Positions 49,476 to 57,852 of a stretch of 64,000 nt of DNA are shown here, one piece after another. A program made the position numbers and the translations under genes. Numbering within the stretch: the stretch's first letter is position 1; each line of letters starts with the position of its first letter. Source of the stretch: Streptomyces sp. ISL-96 (GTDB lineage: Bacteria > Actinomycetota > Actinomycetes > Streptomycetales > Streptomycetaceae); NCBI RefSeq assembly GCF_018614035.1, contig NZ_JAGGPA010000020.1, forward strand, positions 62,001 to 126,000, written 5' to 3'. The notes beneath the pieces were generated by a model. The model was given only the letters and a program-made list of their open reading frames with translations, did no database searches and was not told the DNA's origin.

Positions 49476-50858
49476 TCAGTACTGCTCCGCCGGCTCGATG
49501 TTCTGGTTGGCGTGGAAGAAGTTGTGCGGGTCGTACGTTCGCTTGATTGCCGCCAGCCTGTCGTAATGGCCTCGGTAGGCGGCCCTGACCCGGTCCTGGC
49601 TCTCCGCGCCCATGAAGTTGACGTAAGCGGCGCCCATGGAATGCGGTCGCAGTTCCTCCCAGTAGTCCACACACCACTGCTTGACAGCCTCGGCGCTGGC
49701 TGGGTCGGGGTCGACGCCGGCGATGACACCGGACCAGACGGCGTCCCGGTAACTCCACGCCGTGTCGTCCGGGCCGACCCGGCTCGCGGCTCCGTCCACC
49801 GGGTAGAGGTGCATGATCGACAGCTCGGTCGGGAGGCTTTCGCCGTACTTGGCGTGCACGTCCATGGCTTCGTCCGTGATCCGGTCGAAGAAGTGGCCGC
49901 GCCAGTACCACTGCAGGCCTGGGGGGAGCAGCGCGTCGAACATGCCGTTCAGCGCGGGGTAGGGCATCGGTGCCGCGAAATGGAAGGCCGGCGGGCCTGG
50001 CTGGTTCACGACCGTGAGGGTCTCCTCCAGGCGGTCCAGGTCCCCTGTCCAGCACCACACGACTCCGCACATCTTGTGGTAGTGGATCTCTTCCGGGAAG
50101 GGCGGGCCGGGCGGAACAGTGAGCAACGCGAAAAAGCCGTTCAGGTCGTCGGGCGCCTCCGGAAGGAAGTCGCGGTACCAGCGCAGCACCTCGCGCATGC
50201 TGTCGACGGGCCATACGGTGACCCCGACGCCCACGGTGTCCACCGGGTGGAGCCGGTAGCTGAACGACGTAACGATGCCGAAGTTCCCGCCGCCGCCGCG
50301 CAGTGCCCAGAAGAGGTCCTGGTTCTCGGTCTCGCTCGCGGTGACGAAACTGCCGTCGGCCGGCACGACGTCCGCCGCCAGCAAATTGTCCGCCATGAGC
50401 CCGTACTTGCGGGTGAGGTAGCCGTGACCGCCGCCGAGGGTCAGACCCCCGATCCCTGTCGTGGACACCACGCCGCCGGGGGTGGCCAGACCGAAGCCGT
50501 GGGCGGCGTGGTCGAGATCGCCGACCTGACCGCCGCCGCCGACCCGCGCGGCCTTCGCGGTGGGGTCGACGCGCACCCAGTGCATGGGCGAGAGGTCAAT
50601 GGTGACGCCGTCTTCCACCAGGCCGAAGCCGGGGCCGCTGTGCCCACCACCCCGGACAGCCACTTCGAGGCCGTTGTCCCGGATGAAATTGACGGCCTCC
50701 ATGACGTCGGCCGCGTCCGAGCAGCGCACTATGGCCGCCGGGCGGCGGTCGATCATGGCGTTGTAGATCTTGCGGGACTCGTTGTACTCCGGGTCCTGCG
50801 GACCGATGACCGGGCCGCGCAGGGCGGTCCTCATCGCTTCCAGAGTGGTGCCGTCCAT
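49476..50858 (-). CDS. BBE-like FAD-dependent oxidase
   Basis: This 460-residue protein has the p-cresol methylhydroxylase/BBE fold. The FAD-binding segment is AVRGGGHSGPGFGLVEDGVTIDLSPMHWVRVDP, with His of GGHS as the likely covalent FAD attachment site, then GGGHGYLTRKYGLMADNLLAADVV and ALRGGGGNFGIVTSFSYRLHP; the C-terminus has the BBE signature YDPHNFFHANQNI. It lacks the Cys that gives bicovalent FAD in some relatives. Such oxidases act on sugars, alkaloids or antibiotic intermediates. GGGAG precedes the ATG. Substrate unknown. Confidence 0.88.
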   Translation of the reverse strand: MDGTTLEAMRTALRGPVIGPQDPEYNESRKIYNAMIDRRPAAIVRCSDAADVMEAVNFIRDNGLEVAVRGGGHSGPGFGLVEDGVTIDLSPMHWVRVDPTAKAARVGGGGQVGDLDHAAHGFGLATPGGVVSTTGIGGLTLGGGHGYLTRKYGLMADNLLAADVVPADGSFVTASETENQDLFWALRGGGGNFGIVTSFSYRLHPVDTVGVGVTVWPVDSMREVLRWYRDFLPEAPDDLNGFFALLTVPPGPPFPEEIHYHKMCGVVWCWTGDLDRLEETLTVVNQPGPPAFHFAAPMPYPALNGMFDALLPPGLQWYWRGHFFDRITDEAMDVHAKYGESLPTELSIMHLYPVDGAASRVGPDDTAWSYRDAVWSGVIAGVDPDPASAEAVKQWCVDYWEELRPHSMGAAYVNFMGAESQDRVRAAYRGHYDRLAAIKRTYDPHNFFHANQNIEPAEQY

Positions 50859-51161
50859 GGCTATCTCCCTGCCGAGACGCGGAACCGCTTCCCACCGGGC
50901 CTCTCCCCTGACGGGCCGCCGGTGAGCGGTTGTGCGCCGGCGCCCGGCACCTCGTTGGCCATGCCGCAGGCGGATCGTACGCCGGAGGGCTGACATATCC
51001 AGCGTCCCGCCGGCCCATGGGCTTCGCAATTCGCCGGCAGGTGCGCGGGACAGGCGAGGAGAGCCGGCCCCGCGGGCGCGGCCGGGATGCGGCCCGCCGC
51101 CTGGCGCCCGACCATTGAAGCCGGAGCGCCGCAGGGCACCGCACCGCTGAAGTGGACGGAC
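50859..51161. promoter_or_regulatory. Divergent promoter region
   Basis: These 303 bases separate the minus-strand FAD oxidase gene and the plus-strand dioxygenase gene. They should contain promoters for both, but no strong inverted repeat or box was recognised. Frames in the region are shadows without support. Confidence 0.4.
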
Positions 51162-51962
51162 ATGTCAATGGACGACCTGGACCTGGACCGCGACCGCAAT
51201 CTCGACCTCGACCTCGGCACCACCGCGGGTGCCGCCGCCGACACCGCCCGGACCGGCTTGGTGGAGGCCGCCCGACAGGCCCTGACCTCGACCGGAGTGC
51301 ATCTGATGCCGCCGGACGCCGTGACAGCCTGTACGGGAACGGACCGGCAGGCCTGGGAGCGCTTCCGCGCGCATTGGGCAAACCTGTCACCCGACAGATA
51401 CGCGGCCGAAAGCGGCACATGCCGGCTTCGTCGGTACGGGCACTTCTCCCTCGCGGCGGCCACGGGGGAACTGACCCTCCTGCCGCACATCCCGTTCGTA
51501 CAGCCGCAGGACACCAATCCGCTCTACGTCCAGGTGGACCGCCACTTCGACCCGCTGACCGACGCCTTCGCGGCCGATCCCGTTCTGCGGTCCCTGATCA
51601 GGCTGCTGGGCGGCCTCGCGGGCTGCCTTGACCAGACTGGCGAATGGAGCGTGAAGGTACATCCCTTCCGTGTCGTCGCCTCGGCCGACGGGCAAGGGCA
51701 GCCGACCCCAGAAGGGCTTCACCGGGACGGCGTCACGCTCGTCTCCTCGCTCCTGGTCGGCCGGCACAACGCCGACGGCGGCGAGAGCTCGGTGTTCGAC
51801 CCGGACGGCAAGCAAGCGCTCGCGACGACGCTCAGCGAGCCGGGAACGCTGCTCCTCGGTGACGACCGCCGCACCCTGCACCAGGTCTCGCCGATCCGCC
51901 CGCTCGACCCCGGCCGGCCCGCGTACCGCGACGTCCTGGTGACGACCCTCACGCCCCGCTGA
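51162..51962 (+). CDS. 2-oxoglutarate/Fe(II) dioxygenase family protein
   Basis: This 266-residue protein resembles the 2OG-Fe dioxygenase family that includes L-isoleucine dioxygenase. The iron ligands are probable in EGLHRDGVTLVSSLLVGRH (His-x-Asp) with a later His in RRTLHQVSPIRP, and QDTNPLYVQVDRHFDPL and VKVHPFRV are typical of the family. It begins with an unusual acidic Asp/Leu-rich stretch (MDDLDLDRDRNLDLDL), giving about 30 extra residues. A hydroxylation of a free amino acid is the family expectation. It converges with the YbdK gene. Confidence 0.78.
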   Translation: MSMDDLDLDRDRNLDLDLGTTAGAAADTARTGLVEAARQALTSTGVHLMPPDAVTACTGTDRQAWERFRAHWANLSPDRYAAESGTCRLRRYGHFSLAAATGELTLLPHIPFVQPQDTNPLYVQVDRHFDPLTDAFAADPVLRSLIRLLGGLAGCLDQTGEWSVKVHPFRVVASADGQGQPTPEGLHRDGVTLVSSLLVGRHNADGGESSVFDPDGKQALATTLSEPGTLLLGDDRRTLHQVSPIRPLDPGRPAYRDVLVTTLTPR

Positions 51963-51989
51963 GCCGGGCACGCTCCCGGAGGCGCTGAC

Positions 51990-53150
51990 CTACCGTTGCC
52001 CAGCAGTCGCCGCGATGAGGTCGTCCACGACAGCGGCGGGCCCGGTCCCCGTGGCGGCCACGGCACGCTGACGCTGCGCGCCGCAGCCCCGGCTGTCGAG
52101 GCGCCGCAGGAACGCCGCCGCCTCGCCCATCTCCCCGTACTCCTCCAGCACGGGACGCACGTACTCGACGAGTCGCTCCGCCTGCACCGAGGCTGGCAGG
52201 ATCCGTCCGCTCAGCGCGTCGACGCCCTTGCCGGACCAGCCGTCCCGTGCCGCGCGCCAGTACGCGGCGCGCAGCAGTTCGCCGGAGGTACGAGGGCCTG
52301 GGTCGCCGCGTACGACCTTCGCCTCCGCCGTCACCACGAGCGCCCTGATGAGCGCCGTGAGAGCCACCGTGTCGTCGATGTCCGGCAGGACATCCATGGT
52401 GCGGATCTCCAGCGTCGGCAGTCGCGGGTTCGGCCGGACGTCCCAGAACGGCATGCCGGCCTCCAGCATGGCCTCAGACTCCGCCATCGCCTCGGCGATG
52501 TGCTGGTGCTCTTCCAGCGACGCGGCGTACGGCGGCGGCCCCAGGCACGGGAAACCGCTCCTCATCACGGCACGCCAGCTCGCGTATCCGGTGTCGCGTC
52601 CCTGGTGGAAGGGCGAGTTGGCGCTCATCGCCACGAGGAGCGGCAGCCACGGCCTGAGGTGATTGGTGACCAGCACGGCCACTTCCCGGTCGGGCAGATG
52701 CACATGGGCGTGGAAGGCGGAGATGGCGAAGTCGTCGAGCAGGGCTCGGTACTGGTCCGCCCCTGCCCGGTATCGCGGGTGGTCACCGATGTCGGCCGGT
52801 ACTCCGCCTCCCATGACCGGCGTGCCGGACGCGCACAGCCGCAGGCCCTCCTCACGGGCGGCCGCGACGGCTGCCGCGCGTACCCGGGTCAGTTCCTTGC
52901 GCAGCTCCTCGGGGCCCGAGCACGGGGGCGTCTTGCCCTCGATCTGGTACTGGGTGAATTCACCCGAGACGAGGTCGCCAAGGACCGCGGAGGCGCGGGC
53001 CACGACGCGGGCGCCCGCAGGCTGCACCTGACGCGTCCGGGGGTGGATGAGAAAGTACTCCTCCTCCACCCCCACGGTGGGCACCTGAGTGCTGGTACCG
53101 GTACCAGCACCGCTCTCCGGGCTGTCGGCTCCCTGGTCATGAGTGTTCAC
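51990..53150 (-). CDS. YbdK-type carboxylate-amine ligase (glutamate-cysteine ligase 2 family)
   Basis: This 386-residue protein belongs to the YbdK/GCS2 family, ATP-dependent ligases that join glutamate to an amine. Family stretches include VGVEEEYFLIHPRTRQV at the N-terminus, FAISAFHAHVHLPDREVAVLVTNHLRPWLPLLVAMSANSPFHQGRDTGYASWR and LPTLEIRTMDVLPDIDDTVALTALIRALV. The GTG start lies at the end of the open frame with only a weak ribosome binding site, so the N-terminus is uncertain. A weak gamma-glutamyl transfer or ergothioneine-type role is possible; the physiological substrate is unknown. Confidence 0.85.
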   Translation of the reverse strand: MNTHDQGADSPESGAGTGTSTQVPTVGVEEEYFLIHPRTRQVQPAGARVVARASAVLGDLVSGEFTQYQIEGKTPPCSGPEELRKELTRVRAAAVAAAREEGLRLCASGTPVMGGGVPADIGDHPRYRAGADQYRALLDDFAISAFHAHVHLPDREVAVLVTNHLRPWLPLLVAMSANSPFHQGRDTGYASWRAVMRSGFPCLGPPPYAASLEEHQHIAEAMAESEAMLEAGMPFWDVRPNPRLPTLEIRTMDVLPDIDDTVALTALIRALVVTAEAKVVRGDPGPRTSGELLRAAYWRAARDGWSGKGVDALSGRILPASVQAERLVEYVRPVLEEYGEMGEAAAFLRRLDSRGCGAQRQRAVAATGTGPAAVVDDLIAATAGQR

Positions 53151-53237
53151 GCCAACAGCATCACGCGGTCGGACTCCGTACGCACATCAGCGCTCATCGG
53201 ACCGGCTTCGGTGCCCGTGCCGTTGCCACTGCACATG

Positions 53238-53291
53238 ACCGGCCGGTGGCCTCTCGCACGCCTGAGGGCGCGGGGGCAGCCACCGGCCGGT
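53238..53291. terminator. 13-base perfect stem after the DUF6381-like gene
   Basis: The arms ACCGGCCGGTGGC (53238-53250) and GCCACCGGCCGGT (53279-53291) pair perfectly, with a 28-base loop, just downstream of the minus-strand small gene. The long loop is unusual; it may be a terminator or a regulatory stem. Confidence 0.5.
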
Positions 53292-53310
53292 GCCATACGC
53301 AGGGGCGGGC

Positions 53311-53502
53311 TTATTTCGGGGGGTATATGTCCCCGCCGCCCATGCTGCTTGCCTGCTCGCTCTGCTCCCTGAGGCGGCGGGCCTTGTCCTTGAGCCGCTT
53401 GCGCTGCTCCGGGTCAGGGGCACGCTCCGCGGCCTGGTCCATTTCCTGCGCCAGCTGGCGCAACTCCTGGGCACGACCGCCGGACTCACCTGCAGCGCTC
53501 AT
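53311..53502 (-). CDS. DUF6381-like small helical protein
   Basis: This 63-residue protein reads SAAGESGGRAQELRQLAQEM and continues through AAERAPDPEQRKRLKDKARRLREQSEQ to a MGGGDIYPPK tail. A single long amphipathic helix with charged heptads suggests a coiled coil. It matches the layout of the small DUF6381 family in streptomycetes. The ATG has GAGGAG at six bases, so it starts within a much longer frame that has no support. Function unknown. Confidence 0.75.
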   Translation of the reverse strand: MSAAGESGGRAQELRQLAQEMDQAAERAPDPEQRKRLKDKARRLREQSEQASSMGGGDIYPPK

Positions 53503-53650
53503 AATCACTCCTCGGGTGACAGGACAGAGCGGGCCGAACCAGCGAAACAGCGTCGGCGCATCCGCGCATTCCGAACGGTGACCCACCGCTATCCCCGCAG
53601 GCCAGAGCCTCCGGGTGCCAGGGGTGGCAGGCCCGCCTACGGTGGTGTAC

Positions 53651-54154
53651 GTGCGCCTCCTGCTGACGTCCGACACGCATCTGCCCAAACGCGCCAGGGA
53701 GCTGCCCCCCGAACTCCTCGCGCGGGCGCAGGAAGCCGATGTCGTGATCCATGCCGGCGACTGGGTGGACGTGGCCGCCCTGGATCTGTTCGACGCGCAC
53801 TCACGGCGCCTCATCAGCGTGTACGGCAACAACGACGGCCCGGAGCTGCGTGCCCGGCTGCCTGAAGTGGCGCGGGCGGAGGTCGGTGGGCTCCGCTTCG
53901 GCGTCGTACACGAAACCGGAGCCGCTCAAGGGCGGGAGCGCCGGTGTGCGGAGCGCTTCGGGGACCTGGATGTACTGGTGTTCGGTCACAGTCACATTCC
54001 GTGGGACAGCACAACGCCGGGCGGGCTGCGGTTGCTGAACCCCGGCTCGCCGACCGACCGGCGGCGACAGCCCTACTGCACCTACATGACCGCCGTCGCC
54101 GAGGACGGGCGGCTGAGCGAAGTCCGCCTGCACCGCCTCCCACCGCGCCGCTGA
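53651..54154 (+). CDS. YfcE/MJ0936-type metallophosphoesterase
   Basis: This 167-residue protein is a calcineurin-like phosphodiesterase. The metal motifs are visible: TSDTHLP near residue 6, VIHAGDWVD, VYGNNDGPE, and FGHSHIPWDS near the C-terminus. The family cleaves phosphodiester bonds of small molecules or oligonucleotides; a specific substrate is not predictable. The GTG start gives the usual N-terminus (VRLLLTSDTH); no good ribosome binding site is visible and a leaderless transcript is possible. Confidence 0.85.
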   Translation: MRLLLTSDTHLPKRARELPPELLARAQEADVVIHAGDWVDVAALDLFDAHSRRLISVYGNNDGPELRARLPEVARAEVGGLRFGVVHETGAAQGRERRCAERFGDLDVLVFGHSHIPWDSTTPGGLRLLNPGSPTDRRRQPYCTYMTAVAEDGRLSEVRLHRLPPRR

Positions 54155-54263
54155 CAGCGTGGCGCTGGCAGGTGCGGGAGCTCTCTGTCGCTATGTTCCA
54201 TGCGGACAGTCGGAGTCGGGCTCCCACACGCCTCCGCGAAGCCGCACCGGACCGAGAGACGCG

Positions 54264-55484
54264 ATGAGACTTCGTGCCACTGCCAGCCGGCGACTGGCCT
54301 TCCTGCTGACGCTGGTAGCAGGGCTGGCCGTGACTCAGCCGCCCGAACCAGCGGGGTACGATCACGCGACGCCAGGTCGCGCGGCGTACGATCACGCGGC
54401 GCCGTGCCCGGCATCCGTGCCCTACCGGTCGGGCGCCTCCGGCTACCACACCTTCCGTATCCCGGCCGCCCTCCAGGTACCCGGCGGCGCGCTGCTCGCG
54501 TTCGCCGAGGGCCGGCGCGATTCCGCAGCCGACAACGGTGACATCGACCTGGTCCTGCGGCGCTCCCTCGACGGTGGATGCACCTGGCAGCCACCGCAGT
54601 TGGTCGCCGACGCCGGGAAGGACACGGTGGGCAACCCCGTGCCGGTGATCGATCCCCGCAGCGGAGACATCGTGCTGGTGACGTGCCGGACCATCGGCGG
54701 CGCCACGAAGCGGCAGGTGACGTCCGGCAGGGCCGCCGCCTCGGTCCGCCGGGTGTACGTCCAGCGAAGTACCGACGGCGGCAGGACGTGGTCGCCGCAG
54801 CGGGACATCACCGAGTCGGTCAAGCCCTCCGGCTGGCGCTGGTACGCCGTCGGCCCCGGCCACGGCGCCGCCCTGCGGCACGGGCGCCACCGAGGGCGGC
54901 TGCTGGTGCCCGCGAACCACAGTGCGGGCACGAACGGGCGCAGCGGCGGCCACTCGCTCTACAGCGACGACGGCGGGCACACCTGGCACGTCGGTTACGT
55001 GAGCAGGTCGGCCGGCGGTCCTCTCGCGCTCAACGAGAGCACCTTCGCCGAGCTACCGGACGGCACGGTCTACATCAACGCCCGTGACCACGACCGGGCC
55101 GCCGAGGGCACCCGCGCCGACGCCTACAGCACCGACGGTGGTCTGACCCTGGCCGTCCCCTTCCGACCGCAGCCTCAGCTGACGGGTCCGACGGTCCAGG
55201 GCAGTGTGCTCCAGGTCTCCGGCCGGCCGTGGAGAAGCCCGCTGCTGTACTCCGGCCCGTCGGATCCGGACAAACGGCTCCGGATGCAGGTGCGTGCCAG
55301 CGACGACGGCGGGCGTTCGTGGCGGCCGGTCCGGTCCCTGTCGGACGACCCGGCGGGCTATTCGGACTTGGTGCAGACGAGCACAGCCACGGTGGGCCTG
55401 CTCTACGAGACGGGGCTGACGACGTATCACGACACCATCCGCTTCACGCGGCTGCCTCTCGGCACCCTGTCATTCGAGTGGTGA
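54264..55484 (+). CDS. Secreted exo-sialidase (GH33)
   Basis: This 406-residue secreted enzyme would release terminal sialic acids. After a signal peptide (ending VAGLAVTQ or nearby), it has the GH33 opening YHTFRIPAALQ (FRIP with the first catalytic-triad Arg), several Asp-box repeats (SLDGGCTW, STDGGRTW, SDDGGHTW, SDDGGRSW), LNESTFAELPDGTVYINARD, and YSDLVQTSTATVGLLYETG with a likely catalytic Tyr/Glu pair. The ATG has GAGAGACG upstream. No other sialic acid genes are nearby, which suggests scavenging from external glycans. Confidence 0.88.
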   Translation: MRLRATASRRLAFLLTLVAGLAVTQPPEPAGYDHATPGRAAYDHAAPCPASVPYRSGASGYHTFRIPAALQVPGGALLAFAEGRRDSAADNGDIDLVLRRSLDGGCTWQPPQLVADAGKDTVGNPVPVIDPRSGDIVLVTCRTIGGATKRQVTSGRAAASVRRVYVQRSTDGGRTWSPQRDITESVKPSGWRWYAVGPGHGAALRHGRHRGRLLVPANHSAGTNGRSGGHSLYSDDGGHTWHVGYVSRSAGGPLALNESTFAELPDGTVYINARDHDRAAEGTRADAYSTDGGLTLAVPFRPQPQLTGPTVQGSVLQVSGRPWRSPLLYSGPSDPDKRLRMQVRASDDGGRSWRPVRSLSDDPAGYSDLVQTSTATVGLLYETGLTTYHDTIRFTRLPLGTLSFEW

Positions 55485-55507
55485 AAGCGACGCGAAGAGC
55501 ACGCAGC

Positions 55508-56263
55508 TCATGCGTGTGACAGCGCGAAGGAGACCAGGAAGCCGCTGACGGTGATCAGGCCGATCGCCAGGTGGGCGTCCTCGAACGCCTCCGGAATCAT
55601 GGTGTCGGCGATCATCGCGAGAATCGCCCCCGCCGCCACGGCCGTCACCGCCGCCACCACCGCGGTCGGCAACCCGCCGACGACTGCGTAGCCGGCCACC
55701 GCCGCTGCCGTACTCGCGGCTGCGATCGCGCCCCAGATGCCGAAGACGTACTTCTTGCCGCGGCCGGCCCGCCGCATGCCGGCGGAGCTCGAAAGACCCT
55801 CCGGCACGTTACTGATGAACACCGCTACCACGGTCACCATGCTCACCGCCCCACCGTCGACAAGGCTGACGCCGATCACCGCCGATTCGGGTACGCCGTC
55901 CAACAGGGCGCCCAGCGCCAACGCCAGCCCGGAACCGGCCTGCTGAGCCTCCGACGGCTGCGACTGCCGGTGGCCGGAACGCTTGCGGTGCCGGGCCCCG
56001 CGGCGCGCCAGCCATACGTTGCCCGCCGTGTACGCGACGGCCCCACCCACGGTCCCGATGGCTGCCGGAGCCAGCCCGGCCTGGTCGTACGCCTCCTCGA
56101 CCAGTTCGAAGGAGACCGCCGACAGCAGCACCCCCGCACCGAACGCCATCACCGACGCCACCACCCACTGCGGGATGCGCACTGCGTACCCCAGCACCGC
56201 CCCGAGCAGCAGGGCCGACCCGGCCACCAGCCCCCACATCCCTGCCAGCACCACTTGATCCAT
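55508..56263 (-). CDS. ZIP-family metal transporter
   Basis: This 251-residue membrane protein belongs to the ZIP family, importing zinc or related divalent metals. Eight hydrophobic helices include the conserved GALLDGVPESAVIGVSL (helix IV His/Asp replaced here by Asp-Gly-Val-Pro-Glu) and VFISNVPEGLSSSAGM (helix V Asn-x-Pro-Glu), with FGAGVLLSAVSFELVEEA earlier. A Lys/Arg/His-rich loop (RRGARHRKRSGHRQ) lies between helices 3 and 4. The ATG giving MDQVVLAG is preferred. It converges with the sialidase gene 23 bases away. Confidence 0.85.
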   Translation of the reverse strand: MDQVVLAGMWGLVAGSALLLGAVLGYAVRIPQWVVASVMAFGAGVLLSAVSFELVEEAYDQAGLAPAAIGTVGGAVAYTAGNVWLARRGARHRKRSGHRQSQPSEAQQAGSGLALALGALLDGVPESAVIGVSLVDGGAVSMVTVVAVFISNVPEGLSSSAGMRRAGRGKKYVFGIWGAIAAASTAAAVAGYAVVGGLPTAVVAAVTAVAAGAILAMIADTMIPEAFEDAHLAIGLITVSGFLVSFALSHA

Positions 56264-56631
56264 GGCCCCCATGTACCCCGGAACGGCACATGAACAGCCG
56301 GAACGCGCCGCCGCGCACACCAACGGGCCCCGCGGGGCCCCGCCGGGCCCCTGTCAGGTGGCGCTGCGTTCGCTCACGTCCCGCAGGCCTCCTTCGACGG
56401 CACGGCCGTGGGCGTCGTCCGGCCGGCCATCCTGCGTCCCCGGCCGGCCAGCAGAAGTTCCCGCCATCGCTCGGCGCTCCAGTCCGCCGGGGTGTCAGTA
56501 CCCCCGAGCCTAGGCCTGCCGCCGCACACAGGGTTTCCGCCGCGTTTCGCTCCCGATACCTCCGCATCCGAGGAGCGCGACACGGCTTCGCCCGATGGCG
56601 TCAGACGGGCCTGGCGCGCAGACTTGACGGC
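56264..56631. other. Intergenic region with G/C-only palindrome
   Basis: This stretch of 368 bases separates the divergent ZIP and Nudix genes. At 56325-56340 lies the perfect palindrome GGGCCCCGCGGGGCCC, made only of G and C. No convincing gene was seen; a minus-strand frame between about 56375 and 56510 has some coding flavour but no clear start or family. Promoters for both neighbours must lie here. Confidence 0.35.
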
Positions 56632-57108
56632 ATGTCGGGCAAGCGAAGCGCGGGGCTCCTCCTGTTCCGTACCTCGGGCGACGGGGCCGAGGTGCTCATC
56701 GGTCACATGGGCGGTCCATTCTGGGCCGGCCGCGACACCGCGGCCTGGTCGATCCCCAAAGGTGAGTACGAGCCGGACGAGACGCCCGAGGCCGCTGCCC
56801 GCCGGGAGTTCACGGAGGAGCTCGGCCTGCCGGTGCCCGATGGAGAGCTCATTGCCCTCGGTGAGTCCCGCCAGCCGAGCGGGAAAATCGTCACGGTCTG
56901 GGCTCTGGAGGCGGATCTCGACCCCGCGCTGGCGGATTTCGGGACGTTCACCATGGAGTGGCCGAGAGGCTCGGGTGTGCTGCGGGAGTTCCCGGAGATC
57001 GACCAGGTCGCATGGTGCGGGCCGGCGAGCGCCCGTGACCGGCTCGTGTCGGGCCAGCGCGTCTTCCTCGACCGTCTCGCCCGGCACCTGGAGGACCGGG
57101 TGGGGTAA
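56632..57108 (+). CDS. Nudix hydrolase
   Basis: This 158-residue protein carries a complete Nudix box (G-x5-E-x7-R-E-x2-E-E-x-G, seen in GEYEPDETPEAAARREFTEELGL) near residue 44, preceded by SAGLLLFRTSGDGAEVLIGHMGG and followed by VTVWALEADLDP. It resembles the NUDIX_Ap4A/MutT-like proteins with AWSIPKGEYE that cleave nucleoside diphosphate derivatives. Substrate unknown. The ATG lacks an obvious ribosome binding site; leaderless translation is possible. Confidence 0.85.
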   Translation: MSGKRSAGLLLFRTSGDGAEVLIGHMGGPFWAGRDTAAWSIPKGEYEPDETPEAAARREFTEELGLPVPDGELIALGESRQPSGKIVTVWALEADLDPALADFGTFTMEWPRGSGVLREFPEIDQVAWCGPASARDRLVSGQRVFLDRLARHLEDRVG

Positions 57109-57852
57109 TCCCCGCCTCGCGTTGACCGGCCGACGGAGTCTGAAGCAGCTTTCACCAGAGCCGGCCCGGCACCGTCATCCCCGGCAGGCCGCCGGAGGAC
57201 CGGATCAAGGCGTACATCCAGGAGCGCGACTTGGACCGCCGTCCGCTGCGGCTGTTCGGGCGCGGCTGGACCGGTACGCAGACCTGCCCGCTGACCAGGG
57301 CTACCTGCTGTCAGGAGCTCCGCGAGACGTGGCCGGAGGTGATTCGTACCACAGGGCGCCAGGCTGCGGAGGCGGGCAGAGAGGCCCCTCCGCCGGGTCG
57401 GGGCTCCTACGCCGTACAGGCTGCAAAATCGGGCCCTGGCGGGGCCACGTGCGTCTGCCGCGGCGCGCAGGCCCAGCGGAACACCCCTGACCGGGTAGCG
57501 CCGGGGCAAGGCCGGGGAGGGCGGAAAGGCCCGTTCCGGCCGGGCCGCCGATCGGATGTGGTTTACCGTGGCAAGGGAAGAGCCGTCATCTACGCCGCCG
57601 AAAGCCGGATCGCCCGTATCCACTCGGCTCCGCCGGTCCGGCCGACCGATTCCCCCCTTTCCCCGGCCATCGGCCCCCAGACCGATGGTGCGGCGCGAAA
57701 TCCGCGCAATACCTGGCGCCGCGAGCCCCCACCGCGCGCCTGTGGCCCCCTCCGGCCGTCGGCGACGCCGCTGAGCGTCACCCCACCGGGGCGCATCCCC
57801 GGGATTCCCTCTTACGCCCGCCCCCGTGCCTCCACCAGAAGGACTCCTCTCC
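57109..57852. other. Gene-poor segment before the desaturase gene
   Basis: No supported gene was found in these 744 bases. Plus-strand frames contain scraps that look coding (for example PPEDRIKAYIQERDLDRRPL in one frame and ARLDRYADLPADQGYLLSGA in the next, near 57190-57330), which may be a frameshifted gene remnant I cannot identify. The final 100 bases should hold the desaturase promoter. Confidence 0.4.

Noticed and set aside
57109..57852. Possible frameshifted gene before the desaturase
   Set aside because: Coding-like fragments occur in two frames but could not be tied to any family, so no pseudogene is claimed.
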